DNA of 64,000 bases from Halobacillus amylolyticus (GTDB taxonomy: Bacteria > Bacillota > Bacilli > Bacillales > Halobacillaceae), in assembly GCF_022921115.1 (NCBI RefSeq), contig NZ_CP095075.1, positions 1,054,001 to 1,118,000 on the forward strand. Reading direction: 5' to 3'. The notes under the pieces were generated by a model, which worked only from the letters and a program-made list of their open reading frames with translations, was not told where the DNA came from and searched no databases. Below, in pieces: positions 10,345 to 19,948 of this stretch (position 1 is its first letter; the number at the start of each line of letters is the position of its first letter). The translations under genes and the position numbers were made by a program.

Positions 10345-12012
10345 ATGAAGTTTGTTAAAAATGACCAAACAGCTGTGTTCGCCTTAGGTGGACTCGGTGA
10401 GATTGGTAAAAACACATACGCTGTTCAATTCCAGGACGAAATCATCCTCATTGATGCTGGAATCAAATTTCCTGAAGACGAGCTTTTAGGAATTGATTAC
10501 GTAATCCCTGATTACACCTATTTAGTTCAAAACCAGGACAAAATAAAAGGGTTATTTATTACTCACGGTCACGAGGACCATATTGGTGGTATCCCTTATC
10601 TGTTGCGTGAAATTAACATCCCCATTTATGCTGGAAAGCTTGCAGCAGGACTTTTACGTAACAAATTAGATGAACATGGATTACTTCGAAATACCAAAAT
10701 GCACACGATCCAAGAGGACGATGTGATTAAATTCCGCAAAACATCCGTTTCCTTTTTCCGTACGACACATAGTATCCCTGACTCGTATGGAATTGTAGTA
10801 AAAACTCCTCCTGGTAACATCGTCCATACGGGAGATTTTAAATTTGATTTCACCCCTGTTGGTGAACCGGCTAACCTTGCAAGAATGGCTGAGATTGGTA
10901 AGGAAGGTGTACTCGCACTATTATCCGATAGCACGAATAGTGAAGTACCTGGATTTACTAAGTCAGAACGAGTAGTCGGACAGAGCATCCAAGATATATT
11001 TACGCGTGTGGATGGCAGGCTAATATTTGCAACATTCGCATCAAATATATACCGCCTACAGCAGGTTGTTGAGTCCGCTGTTAGAAATAATCGTAAAGTT
11101 GCTGTGTTTGGCCGAAGTATGGAATCTTCTATCAGAATTGGGCAAGAGCTTGGGTATATCCGCGCACCTAAGGAGACATTTATTGACACTCAGCAACTCA
11201 ATCGTCTGCCTGCTCATGAAGTGGTTATTTTATGTACAGGATCTCAAGGTGAACCAATGGCAGCACTATCTCGTATTGCTAACGGAACTCACCGTCAGAT
11301 CCAGATTATGCCCAAAGATACAGTCGTGTTTTCCTCTTCCCCAATCCCTGGTAACACGATTAGTGTAAGTCGTACAATTAATAAGCTTTATCGTGCAGGT
11401 GCCGATGTTATTCACGGACCTTTAAATGATATTCACACTTCTGGGCACGGCAGCCAAGATGAAATGAAGTTGATGCTGCGTTTAATCCAGCCTAAATTCT
11501 TTATGCCGATTCACGGTGAATATCGTATGCTTAAAGAACATGTGAAGCTAAGTGAAGAATGTGACATTGATCCAGACAACTGTTTTGTAATGGACAATGG
11601 CGATGTTCTGGCTCTTGGCAAAGACGAAGCAATGATTGCAGGTAAAGTTCCTTCTGGTGCCGTCTACGTTGACGGAAGTGGAATCGGTGATATTGGCAAC
11701 ATCGTACTTCGAGACCGCCGTATCCTATCAGAAGAAGGACTAGTTATCGTTGTCGTTAGTATAAACATGAAGGAATTCAAGATTGCCTCAGGTCCCGATA
11801 TTATTTCTCGTGGCTTCGTTTACATGAGAGAATCAGAAGACTTAATTAAAGAGGCCCAAAAGCTTGTAAGCACTCATGTTGAAAAAGTAATGGACCGTCG
11901 TACAACTCAGTGGTCTGAAATTAAAAATGAAATTACTGACACCATTGCACCTTTCCTATTTGAAAAAACAAAACGTCGTCCAATGATCCTTCCTATCATT
12001 ATGGAAGTTTGA
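10345..12012 (+). CDS. rnjA: Ribonuclease J1
   Basis: Metallo-beta-lactamase/beta-CASP nuclease with endonuclease and 5'-3' exonuclease activity, central to mRNA decay and 16S maturation. The 555 residues carry the zinc motif HGHEDHIGG (His74 onwards), the downstream HTGDFKFD (about 160), the beta-CASP region with [13 protein letters not shown] (about 297) and HTSGHGS, then HGEYRM (about 390), and end MILPIIMEV. It is nearly colinear with B. subtilis RNase J1. No separate ribosome binding site is clear, suggesting coupling to rpoY three bases upstream. Confidence 0.98.
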   Translation: MKFVKNDQTAVFALGGLGEIGKNTYAVQFQDEIILIDAGIKFPEDELLGIDYVIPDYTYLVQNQDKIKGLFITHGHEDHIGGIPYLLREINIPIYAGKLAAGLLRNKLDEHGLLRNTKMHTIQEDDVIKFRKTSVSFFRTTHSIPDSYGIVVKTPPGNIVHTGDFKFDFTPVGEPANLARMAEIGKEGVLALLSDSTNSEVPGFTKSERVVGQSIQDIFTRVDGRLIFATFASNIYRLQQVVESAVRNNRKVAVFGRSMESSIRIGQELGYIRAPKETFIDTQQLNRLPAHEVVILCTGSQGEPMAALSRIANGTHRQIQIMPKDTVVFSSSPIPGNTISVSRTINKLYRAGADVIHGPLNDIHTSGHGSQDEMKLMLRLIQPKFFMPIHGEYRMLKEHVKLSEECDIDPDNCFVMDNGDVLALGKDEAMIAGKVPSGAVYVDGSGIGDIGNIVLRDRRILSEEGLVIVVVSINMKEFKIASGPDIISRGFVYMRESEDLIKEAQKLVSTHVEKVMDRRTTQWSEIKNEITDTIAPFLFEKTKRRPMILPIIMEV

Positions 12013-12035
12013 TGACGAGAAGCTGGCTAAGACGT

Positions 12036-12078
12036 AGAAGACCCCGCTAATATGACCTAGCGGGGTCTTCTTTATTCT
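12036..12078 (+). terminator. Terminator of rpoY-rnjA
   Basis: Perfect stem AGAAGACCCCGCTA / TAGCGGGGTCTTCT with an eight-base loop and a T-rich tail. Confidence 0.9.
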
Positions 12079-12085
12079 TTATTCT

Positions 12086-12360
12086 TTACTTTAACCTTTT
12101 CAATGATTTACCCATGTCAAGTAAGTCAATGTCACCTGACTCAAAAAAATTCTTAATGATATATTTTGAATAATTGAAAGCTGACTGATAATCAATGCGG
12201 CCTGGGAGCGGAGCCTGCTCTTTTATCACTACATCCATAATTGCCGGCCTATCAGACAAAAATGCCTGTTGTATACGGGTTGACAGCTCATATAAGATTC
12301 AATTCTATACCCCTCTCCCCCCGCATGCTTCAGCAAATTTAGCAAACATGAACCGCTCAT
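12086..12360 (-). pseudogene. 3' remnant of a pyruvate oxidase-type (YdaP/Pox) gene
   Basis: On the minus strand one frame reads ERFMFAKFAEACGG, another EGYRIES, and the first resumes as STRIQQAFLSDRPAIMDVV, QAPLPGRIDYQSAFNYSKY and FFESGDIDLLDMGKSLKRLK before a stop at 12086-12088. This matches the C-terminal ThDP-domain end of acetate-forming pyruvate oxidases/YdaP (pattern AEACGG-GYRVE, APLPGKI, NYSKYM, SLKR). At least two frame changes flank the run of G (forward 12318-12323), and nothing upstream of about 12375 continues the homology. The gene is dead and 5'-truncated by several hundred codons. Confidence 0.8.
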
Positions 12361-12412
12361 CCTTTCTTATAAAAAGTGTACCTCCCTTTTATCCTTAAAT
12401 GATTGAATATAA

Positions 12413-12443
12413 ACAAAAAACACCCGATAGGAAGGGTGTTTTC
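12413..12443 (-). terminator. Terminator of ktrC
   Basis: AAAACACCC / GGGTGTTTT stem with T tail on the minus strand, directly downstream of ktrC. Confidence 0.8.
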
Positions 12444-12446
12444 AAT

Positions 12447-13115
12447 CTAACCTTGTTCTACAACTAAGTTTTTCTCAAAACGGCTGATGTCTTTATCAGC
12501 CCCTATAACAATCAATACATCTCTCTCCTGTATTTCCTCTGTAGCCATAGGGGATACAATAATATCTTTATCTCTCTTTATAGCAACAATGTTACAACCG
12601 TATTCAGCGCGGATATCTAAATCAACAAGAGTTTGTCCACTCATTTTATCGCCAGCTTTCACCTCAACAACACTATGATCATCTGATAACTCGATATAGT
12701 CTAGTATGTTATTGGAAATAATGTTATGGGCGATCCGTTTACCCATATCGCGTTCGGGGTGAACGACGTGATCAGCACCAATTTTTCTTAGAATTTTTTC
12801 ATGGTAATCATTTTGTGCTTTTACAGTAATCGTTTTAATTCCTAATTCTTTTAGGATAACTGTTGTTAAGATACTAGACAAGATGTTGTCACCAATAGCA
12901 ACAATAACATGATCGAAGTTACTAAGCCCTAGTTCTTTAAGTACACTTTCATCTGTTGAATCTGCAATCACTGCATGTGCTGCAATATCTCTATATTCAT
13001 TAACTTTATCTTCATCCATATCTAATGCCAAGACTTCCATGCCTTCTTTATTTAACTCCCGGCATATACTTCCTCCGAAGCGGCCTAGACCGACGACTGC
13101 ATATTCCTTTTTCAT
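12447..13115 (-). CDS. ktrC: Ktr potassium uptake regulatory subunit (KtrC-like, RCK)
   Basis: Cytoplasmic RCK ring that gates the KtrD potassium translocator in response to ATP/ADP and probably c-di-AMP. N-terminal Rossmann domain (TrkA-N) with GLGRFGGSI (about residue 8) and the acidic ligand ALDMDED; a C-terminal RCK-C domain (about 140-220) with IGADKDISRFEK at the end. 222 residues, equal to B. subtilis KtrC (YkqB), which also sits next to rnjA. Single-gene unit. The matching membrane subunit is encoded about 25 kb away (38306-39664). Confidence 0.93.
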   Translation of the reverse strand: MKKEYAVVGLGRFGGSICRELNKEGMEVLALDMDEDKVNEYRDIAAHAVIADSTDESVLKELGLSNFDHVIVAIGDNILSSILTTVILKELGIKTITVKAQNDYHEKILRKIGADHVVHPERDMGKRIAHNIISNNILDYIELSDDHSVVEVKAGDKMSGQTLVDLDIRAEYGCNIVAIKRDKDIIVSPMATEEIQERDVLIVIGADKDISRFEKNLVVEQG

Positions 13116-13243
13116 GCTTCATCCTCCATAGTCTCAAATGTATCCATATTTTATCATAGTTTTTCAAACGATACATAGGAAAAATGAAAAGGTACGTGTA
13201 CAGCAGATCAGATCCATTTTTACGAAAAATTTTCCTAGACCCT

Positions 13244-14257
13244 TTATTTTTTCCCTTTCACATAGTCGGCATCGAATAAAAACATACGCATGAGCATAAC
13301 CAATGAGGGGATAAGCAAAAACAAGCCAGCTACAAAGGCAATAATAAGTGTAACCCCCATTGTTTCATTTGTAGCCCCACTTGTGATTGTGACAAAGGGT
13401 TGCAAAATATACGGAAGATGCGAGGCCCCGTAACCAAAGAAGGCGAAGAAAAACTGAAACATCACAGCTATAAATGCCCACCCATAATATTTACCTTGAT
13501 AAGCAAGAAACAGACCTATCATAAAGAAGGCAACTGAAATTCCAAACATCCACCAAAGGTCGATCGCTTTTTGGTAATGCTCAGGATTGTGCTGGCTTAG
13601 CGCAATAAAGGTAGTCAAACTCGCTATAATCGTCGGTGAACTCCAAAATAGGGCGTATTTCCGGACGATCTCAAGTGCCGGTCCATCATCTGCACGATGT
13701 GCATAGTAAGTCAGGAACATCGAACTTATATACAAAACAGAGACGATGGCAAGCAGGACAACACTCCATGAATATGGGCTTGAAAGTAACTTTCCGATCA
13801 TAAGATGGACTCCATTAGCAGTTTCTTCAATAAAGCCTCCTTCAGAAATCGTCATCGCTGTTGCCAGTGCAGCTGGGATCAGTAAACCAGTGGCACCGTA
13901 AAGAAACATGTACACAGAGTTATCCTTCGACCCATAACTTTCAAATGCATAAAACGACCCTCGTATCGCTAACAGAACGATAGCGATACTTCCTGGAATG
14001 AGCAGTGATTGTCCTAAATAATAGGCCGTATCAGGGAAAAATCCTACAAGACCAACAAAGAAAAAGACAAAAAATACGTTCGTTACCTCCCAAACAGGTG
14101 ACAGGTATCTGGATATCAGCTTATTAATAATGTGATCCTTTTTCGTCAGTTTGGCATAGTAAGCAAAGAATCCAGCTCCAAAATCGACTGATGCAACAAT
14201 TAAATAGCCATATAGAAAAAACCAAAGGACCGTGATGCCAATATATTCATAACTCAT
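13244..14257 (-). CDS. cydB: Cytochrome bd-type quinol oxidase subunit II
   Basis: Membrane subunit partnering CydA in the oxygen-reducing bd oxidase, which works at low oxygen and does not pump protons. 337 residues with eight to nine hydrophobic helices; the N terminus LYGYLIVASVDFGAGFF carries the conserved acidic residue typical of CydB. The start overlaps the cydA stop by four bases (ATGA-type overlap), so translation is coupled. Sequence cannot separate the CydAB from the YthAB subgroup of bacilli with certainty. Confidence 0.92.
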   Translation of the reverse strand: MSYEYIGITVLWFFLYGYLIVASVDFGAGFFAYYAKLTKKDHIINKLISRYLSPVWEVTNVFFVFFFVGLVGFFPDTAYYLGQSLLIPGSIAIVLLAIRGSFYAFESYGSKDNSVYMFLYGATGLLIPAALATAMTISEGGFIEETANGVHLMIGKLLSSPYSWSVVLLAIVSVLYISSMFLTYYAHRADDGPALEIVRKYALFWSSPTIIASLTTFIALSQHNPEHYQKAIDLWWMFGISVAFFMIGLFLAYQGKYYGWAFIAVMFQFFFAFFGYGASHLPYILQPFVTITSGATNETMGVTLIIAFVAGLFLLIPSLVMLMRMFLFDADYVKGKK

Positions 14258-15606
14258 TCTTTGTCACTCTCCTTTACATTAGGGTAGCGACTTTCAAGCT
14301 CTAGTTCTGCTGGATTATTTTTAAATATCTTACGCAGCACAACAATACACCCAATTCCTAAAACCATGTACAGCCCTAAGAACAGCAGAAACATTAATCC
14401 AACGTATGGTGATGTTGTAGCTCCTTCTGCCACTGTCATGAAACCTCTTATAATCCATGGCTGCCGTCCGACTTCTGCATAAATCCAGCCAAATTCAATA
14501 GCAAGCATGGCTAGTGGTCCGATTACAGCTAACCCTGTTAACAGCCATTTATTATACTCATTCCACTTTTTCACCTTCCAGAAAATGAGGAAGAGCATGG
14601 ATATACCCACTAAATAGAAACCTATAGAAACCATCAAGTCGAACATATAATGGATCCATAGCGGCGGTCGCTCATCTTTAGGTGTTTCATATAAACCTTC
14701 GACCTCTGCATCGAAATCACCATGAGCCAGGAAGCTGAGTGCACCCGGAATGCGGATTTCGTTCTCCACTTCATTGTTTTCGTTTAATGTGCCAAAGATC
14801 ACCAAGTCCGCGCTTTTCTCTGTTTCAAAATGCCATTCCCCAGCAGCCAGCTTGTCAGGCTGATATTCAGCTAAATATTTCGCTGAAGAATCACCAGCTA
14901 CAGCCGTAGCAATCGCGAAGATAAACGTGGCGGTAACCGTCATCTTTAAAGCTTTCTTATGATAAGTCGTCCCTTTTTTTATCAAAATTATAAATGCGGC
15001 AATGGTTGCTAAGATCGCTGCAGATGTTAAATAAGAAGATGTAATTACATGAAACACTTTTGACGGTGTTGCCGGGTTAAACATGGCCGCAAAAGGCTCT
15101 ACTGCGGTTAGTTTACCTTCCTCAACATCGAATCCTCGCGGTGAATTCATAAACGCATTGACAGTTGTAATAAAGAAAGCGGACAGGGTTGAACCTATAA
15201 CAATAGGGATTGATAATAACCAGTGAAAGATCGGATTCTTAAAACGATCCCACGTATAAAGATAGGCCCCTAGAAAAATAGCTTCAAAAAAGAAAGCAAA
15301 TACTTCCAAGAATAACGGCAAACTAATAATATTTCCTGCGAACTGCATAAAGCTCGGCCATAATAAAGAGAGTTGCAGTCCAATAGCTGTACCTGTGACC
15401 ACACCGACAGCGACTGTGATCGTAAATCCTCTCGTCCATCTTCGTGCTAACAATGTATAATGCGGGTCCTTCTTCTTAATCCCGATGAACTCAGCCATTG
15501 ATATCATGATAGGTATGCCGACCCCAACAGTTGCAAATATAATATGAAACCCCAGAGTTAAGAAGGTAAGCAGTCGACTCATTAGCACACTATCTTCAAA
15601 AAACAT
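14254..15606 (-). CDS. cydA: Cytochrome bd-type quinol oxidase subunit I
   Basis: Catalytic haem-bearing subunit of the terminal bd oxidase. 450 residues; the N-terminal helix TLGFHIIFATVGVGIP carries the conserved haem histidine, NSPRGFDV and the short quinol loop are visible, and GRQPWIIRG (about 380) is the family's strongly conserved motif. The short Q-loop is the Gram-positive type. It is the first gene of cydAB; an 18-base Rex-type operator lies 82 bases upstream. Possible alternative name ythA. Confidence 0.94.
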   Translation of the reverse strand: MFFEDSVLMSRLLTFLTLGFHIIFATVGVGIPIMISMAEFIGIKKKDPHYTLLARRWTRGFTITVAVGVVTGTAIGLQLSLLWPSFMQFAGNIISLPLFLEVFAFFFEAIFLGAYLYTWDRFKNPIFHWLLSIPIVIGSTLSAFFITTVNAFMNSPRGFDVEEGKLTAVEPFAAMFNPATPSKVFHVITSSYLTSAAILATIAAFIILIKKGTTYHKKALKMTVTATFIFAIATAVAGDSSAKYLAEYQPDKLAAGEWHFETEKSADLVIFGTLNENNEVENEIRIPGALSFLAHGDFDAEVEGLYETPKDERPPLWIHYMFDLMVSIGFYLVGISMLFLIFWKVKKWNEYNKWLLTGLAVIGPLAMLAIEFGWIYAEVGRQPWIIRGFMTVAEGATTSPYVGLMFLLFLGLYMVLGIGCIVVLRKIFKNNPAELELESRYPNVKESDKE

Positions 15607-15687
15607 TTGCTATCCCCCTGCGCTATTCATTACTATCTAAAGTATAAAACATAAAAGCGATACATGTTTACATGATCGTTGACTATT

Positions 15688-15705
15688 TTGTGACAAACTT
15701 CACAA
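15688..15705. promoter_or_regulatory. Rex-type operator upstream of cydAB
   Basis: TTGTGACAAACTTCACAA: a perfect TTGTGA-N6-TCACAA palindrome, the consensus operator of the NADH/NAD+-sensing repressor Rex, which is known to control cytochrome bd genes in bacilli. A TATACT -10-like box is at 15641-15646 (minus strand), downstream of it. Confidence 0.75.
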
Positions 15706-15849
15706 ACTCTGAATCTATCGTATCTCATTGTAAGTCTAATGTCTACATTTTTGACTGCTATTCACTCTACAACACATTACCCTATAGTTGATGAAAAAAT
15801 CCTTAATTGTATCAAAAATCCAATTTATTCTTCGGAATCTTAATAAATA

Positions 15850-15906
15850 AAGGCTCTTTTAGTAAAGATTGTTGCCTTTATGTATAGGAAGACCTCAGAG
15901 GGAAAA
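15850..15906 (+). repeat. Folded intergenic repeat (type 2), partial copy B
   Basis: Shares AAGGCTCTTTTAGTAA, TTGTTG, GTATAGGAAGACC and CAGAGGGAAAA, in the same order and spacing, with the minus strand of 8855-8909. Only this end is present; the internal stems of copy A are missing. Outside this and the Rex site, the gap 15607-15958 shows nothing. Confidence 0.65.
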
Positions 15907-15957
15907 ATCACCATAAATGAGCAACAAATTTTCGAAAACAGCCTAGAGAAAAGAGAA

Positions 15958-15996
15958 AAATGCCCTCGCTCAAAATAGAGAACGAGGACATTTTTT
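15958..15996 (-). terminator. Terminator of the ABC exporter operon
   Basis: AAATG-CCTCG / CGAGG-CATTT stem with an inner CTC/GAG pairing, abutting the stop codon of the downstream ABC gene. Confidence 0.75.
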
Positions 15997-17828
15997 TAAA
16001 TAGCATCAAGCATTTGAAATTGCGCTTTAATTAATTCGAAATATTCGCCTTCTTGATCCATCAACTGGTCGTGGGAGCCGTGCTCGAGGATCTTGCCATG
16101 TTCGAGTACATAAATGCTGTCAGCTTCCCTGATCGTTGACAGTCTGTGTGCAATGATAATAGCTGTTCTGCCTTTCAACAGTCTTCTCAGCGCCTGCTGA
16201 ATTTTCATTTCGGTTTCTGTATCAATACTTGCTGTTGCTTCATCTAAAATTAAGATTCTTGGGTCAGCAAGTAACGCTCTCGCGAAGGATAGAAGCTGCC
16301 GCTCGCCGGCGGATAAAATACTCCCCCTCTCTTCTACCTCGGTTTCATAACCACTATTTAAACGACTAATAAAATCATCTGCTCCAACCACCTTAGCCGC
16401 TTCAATCACTTCTTCATCAGAAGCTGTCGGCCGGCCGAAACGGACATTTTCCATAATCGTACCGGAGAAAATAAATGTATCTTGTAAAACGACACTAATT
16501 TGCTGCCTGACACTATCAATCGTAGCATCCTGAAGATCTGTCCCATCAATCTTAACTGCCCCTTTTGTCGGGTCATAAAAACGACTGATTAAGTTAGCAA
16601 TCGTTGATTTACCAGAACCTGTGTGACCGACTAATGCGACAGTTTCCCCTTGTTTCATTTCAAGTGATATATTATGCAAAGCGATCCGCTTCTCATCATA
16701 GGCAAATTGTACTTGATCAAATTCTATGTGCCCCTTCATATCTGAAAGGTCCTGAGCATTTACTTTCTCTTGAACGTTTGGTTGTTCGTCAAGAAACTCA
16801 AAGATTCGCTCAGAGGCGGCCATCGCCATGAGAAGCTGGTTATACACTTGACCAAGTCTTGAAATCGGCTCCCAGAACATGCCGAGGAAAAAGGCAAACG
16901 ACACAAAGGTTCCGATTTCAATGTCACCTTGTAAAATAAGAAACGCACCATATGAGATCAAGATTACGGTTCCGACCGCGTTACTCATTTCAACAAACGG
17001 ACGAAACATCGCACTTTTCCTCGTGGCGGTATTCCATGATTGGAAATTATCCGTGTTTATTCCATTAAAGTATTCGGCATTCTCCGTTTCCTGTGAAAAA
17101 GACTGTGTAATACGCACTCCCTGAAGACTCTCATTTAAATGAGAGTTCAATCTTGATTGTTGAATTCGGACATCCTGCCAAGAGCGGCGTATGTTCCTGC
17201 GCAGTTTCGTAGAAATATAGAACATGAGCGGCATAATTACCAAGATAGCAAGAGCCAGCTTAGGACTTAATGCGAATAAAATAACCACAATCCCTGTCAA
17301 CATGACAATATCCATTAACAGATTGATAATTCCATTCGTAAAGAGCTCCTGCAATGAATTAATATCATTCATAATTCGAACTAAGATCGATCCCGCTGAC
17401 CTTGAATCAAAGAATTTATGTGAAAGTCTTTGCACATGAGAAAACAAGTGTTGACGCAAATCGTATATGACATTTTGACCTAGTATATTGACATACTTGA
17501 TACGCAAAGCGTTACCTATATAACTTAATACATACAGGATAGCAATACCCACTACGAGCTGAATGAGTAGATTCGTATTATTTTCAGCTATCGCGATATC
17601 AATCGCGACTTTACCAATCAGAATAGGTACTACGAGTCGGACGATTGTTGATACGAGCATAGCGATTATAGATATGGGCAAAAGGCGTCTCGTATATGGT
17701 TTTACATATTTGAGCAAACGAACCATTTGGGCCCAATTAAACGGCTTTTCAATAGCTTGATCCTGCGTGTATTTAAACCGGTTCAAATGTTTATTCGTCT
17801 CAGGTCTGTGCTTAGGTTTACGAGCCAT
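15996..17828 (-). CDS. yknV: ABC exporter half-transporter with canonical ATPase site (YknV-like)
   Basis: Half of a heterodimeric type IV ABC exporter (multidrug or peptide class). About 610 residues: a basic N terminus, six membrane helices (about 50-330), then an ATPase domain with Walker A GHTGSGKST (about 400), signature LSAGERQLL, Walker B ILILDEATASID with the catalytic Glu, and the switch AHRLSTI. The signature departs from LSGGQ, whereas the Walker B is intact, matching the usual division of labour in asymmetric exporters. It starts 27 bases after yknU. Sizes (585 + 610) fit YknU/YknV; BmrC/D or YfiB/C are alternatives. Substrate unknown. Confidence 0.85.
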   Translation of the reverse strand: MARKPKHRPETNKHLNRFKYTQDQAIEKPFNWAQMVRLLKYVKPYTRRLLPISIIAMLVSTIVRLVVPILIGKVAIDIAIAENNTNLLIQLVVGIAILYVLSYIGNALRIKYVNILGQNVIYDLRQHLFSHVQRLSHKFFDSRSAGSILVRIMNDINSLQELFTNGIINLLMDIVMLTGIVVILFALSPKLALAILVIMPLMFYISTKLRRNIRRSWQDVRIQQSRLNSHLNESLQGVRITQSFSQETENAEYFNGINTDNFQSWNTATRKSAMFRPFVEMSNAVGTVILISYGAFLILQGDIEIGTFVSFAFFLGMFWEPISRLGQVYNQLLMAMAASERIFEFLDEQPNVQEKVNAQDLSDMKGHIEFDQVQFAYDEKRIALHNISLEMKQGETVALVGHTGSGKSTIANLISRFYDPTKGAVKIDGTDLQDATIDSVRQQISVVLQDTFIFSGTIMENVRFGRPTASDEEVIEAAKVVGADDFISRLNSGYETEVEERGSILSAGERQLLSFARALLADPRILILDEATASIDTETEMKIQQALRRLLKGRTAIIIAHRLSTIREADSIYVLEHGKILEHGSHDQLMDQEGEYFELIKAQFQMLDAI

Positions 17829-17855
17829 CTGTTCTCCCCCTTTCGAATATTTTAT

Positions 17856-19613
17856 TCAGGATATTTTTGAGGAATTTAATATTTTTTCCTTATCCTGATA
17901 TTGAATATCATAGATACGTTGGTACGGTCCGCCATTTTTTAAAAGATCATCATGGACTCCGCGTTCTTTAACCGCCCCATCTTCAAGCACAAGAATTTCA
18001 TCTGCATGTTTAAGAGAAGAAATCCGGTGAGCGATAATAAATGTTGTTCGACCTGTCATCACTTCACGCAACGCTTTTTGTATCTTAAATTCAGTTTCCA
18101 TATCTACCGCTGATGTTGCGTCGTCGAGAACAAGAATAGCTGGGTCAATCAGAATCGCTCGAGCTATGGCAATCCGTTGCTTCTGGCCGCCGGACAAGCC
18201 CATTCCACGCTCTCCTAGTAAAGTGTCATATCCCTCAGGCATATCCATAATGAAGTCATGAGCCTGCGCTCTTTTTGCAGCAGATACGACATCTTCTATT
18301 GTTGCGTCAGGATTTCCATACGAGATATTTTCTTTAATGGAAGTCGAGAATAAAAAGGATTCTTGCAGCACAAAGCCAATATTTTTACGTAACGTTTTCA
18401 ATCCGTAATCGGCCACAGGTTTCCCATCAATAAGGACTTGGCCCTTCTCAGGCTCATAGAAACGAGTAATCAACTGGGTAATACTCGTTTTTCCAGAGCC
18501 CGTTGCACCAATGAGGCCGATCGTTTTACCTGGTGGAGCATCAAAGCTGATGTTTTTCAAAGCTGAATCGTCATCCTTTATATACGTAAGCGTTACGCCA
18601 TCAAAGGTTACATGCCCCGCAAGTCGATCTAGAACAATCGGGTTTTCTTTTTCACTAATATCTTCATTTGCTTCTAAAATTTCAAGCAAACGTTCCCCAG
18701 AAGCTTTTGATTGAGAAAATAAATTAATGACAAAGCCAAAGTTCATTAGAGGACCTAAGATGTACCACACAAGGCTGAAGAAGGCAACCAGCTCCCCTAA
18801 TTGTAGGGAACCACTAATGACAAGAGAACCCCCGTAAGCGAGTAAGGCAACGACACTCACATTCCCGATAAACTCCATTAAAGGGAAATATCGTGACCAG
18901 ATATTCGACGTATTAATGTATGTCTTCTTGTAATCCTCACTACGATTTAAGAAGCGGCCCACCTCGAAATCCTCTCTCGAAAGTGATTTCACCGTGTTCA
19001 TTCCACTTATATTTTCCTGAACACGCGTGTTTAGCTTACCAAATGACTTTCTGATTTTGCGAAAAGCTGGATGAACTTGTTTATCGAATCGATAAACGAC
19101 TATGGCTAAGAAAGGCATCGCTGCCATCGTAACGAGAGCTAATGGAACAGAATAATAAAACATAACACTGAGACTAATTACGATCAATAAAACAATTCGA
19201 ATAAGTTCAGAAAAACCGACAGATAAAAAAAAGCGAAACCCTTCTACATCGGCTGTCAGTCGTGACATGATGTCACCCGTCTTCGCGTTGTCGTAATACT
19301 TAAACGGCAGCCTTTGTAACTTTTTATAAAGGGCATCTCTCAGTGTGTACACGGATCTGATTCCGAAGTAATCGCCAAGGTACTGGTGAAAATATGTAGC
19401 CGCTCCCTTGACTACCATAAGCAGAACAAAGGCAGTTCCAATATAAGGAATCAAATTGTACCTTTCACCTCTTACTACCTCATCGATCGTAATTTGAAGC
19501 ACAATAGGATAAATAACGGTAATTCCTGTCACAAAAAGCAGGGCAAATAGTGACCATAAAAAGAAAGACTTGAATGGCCAATAAAATTGCTTCAGTTTTT
19601 TAAACGTCTCCAT
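17856..19613 (-). CDS. yknU: ABC exporter half-transporter with degenerate Walker B (YknU-like)
   Basis: Partner of the adjacent half-transporter. 585 residues: six membrane helices (about 18-290) and an ATPase domain with Walker A GATGSGKTS (about 365), Q-loop, canonical signature LSGGQKQRIAIARA, and Walker B LVLDDATSAVD. The residue after Walker B is Asp rather than the catalytic Glu, so one composite ATP site should be slow or inactive, as known for BmrCD and TM287/288. First gene of the pair. The name rests on size and location in a ykn/yku-like neighbourhood. Confidence 0.85.
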   Translation of the reverse strand: METFKKLKQFYWPFKSFFLWSLFALLFVTGITVIYPIVLQITIDEVVRGERYNLIPYIGTAFVLLMVVKGAATYFHQYLGDYFGIRSVYTLRDALYKKLQRLPFKYYDNAKTGDIMSRLTADVEGFRFFLSVGFSELIRIVLLIVISLSVMFYYSVPLALVTMAAMPFLAIVVYRFDKQVHPAFRKIRKSFGKLNTRVQENISGMNTVKSLSREDFEVGRFLNRSEDYKKTYINTSNIWSRYFPLMEFIGNVSVVALLAYGGSLVISGSLQLGELVAFFSLVWYILGPLMNFGFVINLFSQSKASGERLLEILEANEDISEKENPIVLDRLAGHVTFDGVTLTYIKDDDSALKNISFDAPPGKTIGLIGATGSGKTSITQLITRFYEPEKGQVLIDGKPVADYGLKTLRKNIGFVLQESFLFSTSIKENISYGNPDATIEDVVSAAKRAQAHDFIMDMPEGYDTLLGERGMGLSGGQKQRIAIARAILIDPAILVLDDATSAVDMETEFKIQKALREVMTGRTTFIIAHRISSLKHADEILVLEDGAVKERGVHDDLLKNGGPYQRIYDIQYQDKEKILNSSKIS

Positions 19614-19899
19614 GGTGTCTCCCTCCCTTTATTTTTCACGTAATTAATAATATATCGGGAAACGAAATAAATTTCCACCTATTTGGCTAACTTTTTCAAA
19701 ATTTCCTATTTTTTAGATAAGTACATGTCACTTGAAAACTCAAGTGAGTTGACCTTTTACGAAAAACCTTAATGGATATTGTTCGACTAAGAATGTCCTA
19801 TACCAACTCTGAAGCTCGGCACAAATCTTTCCAAGGGGATTCCTAGACTACTTACTTATGCGCCTTCTTACAGCTGGTGTGACTTGGACAATTAGCGAT
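19614..19899. other. Intergenic gap without recognised features
   Basis: Upstream region of yknUV and downstream of ykuV. I see no ORF with a ribosome binding site and no fold beyond the ykuV terminator at its left neighbour. Confidence 0.5.
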
Positions 19900-19938
19900 A
19901 AAAAAAGCAACCCCCCTATTTTACTAAGGGAGTTGCTC
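19900..19938 (-). terminator. Terminator of ykuV
   Basis: AGCAAC-CCCCT / AGGG-GTTGCT stem followed on the minus strand by TTTTTT. Confidence 0.75.
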
Positions 19939-19948
19939 TCTATGACTG

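Noticed and set aside
10626..11189. 187-codon minus-strand frame inside rnjA
   Set aside because: Antisense shadow of a highly conserved gene with no upstream site.
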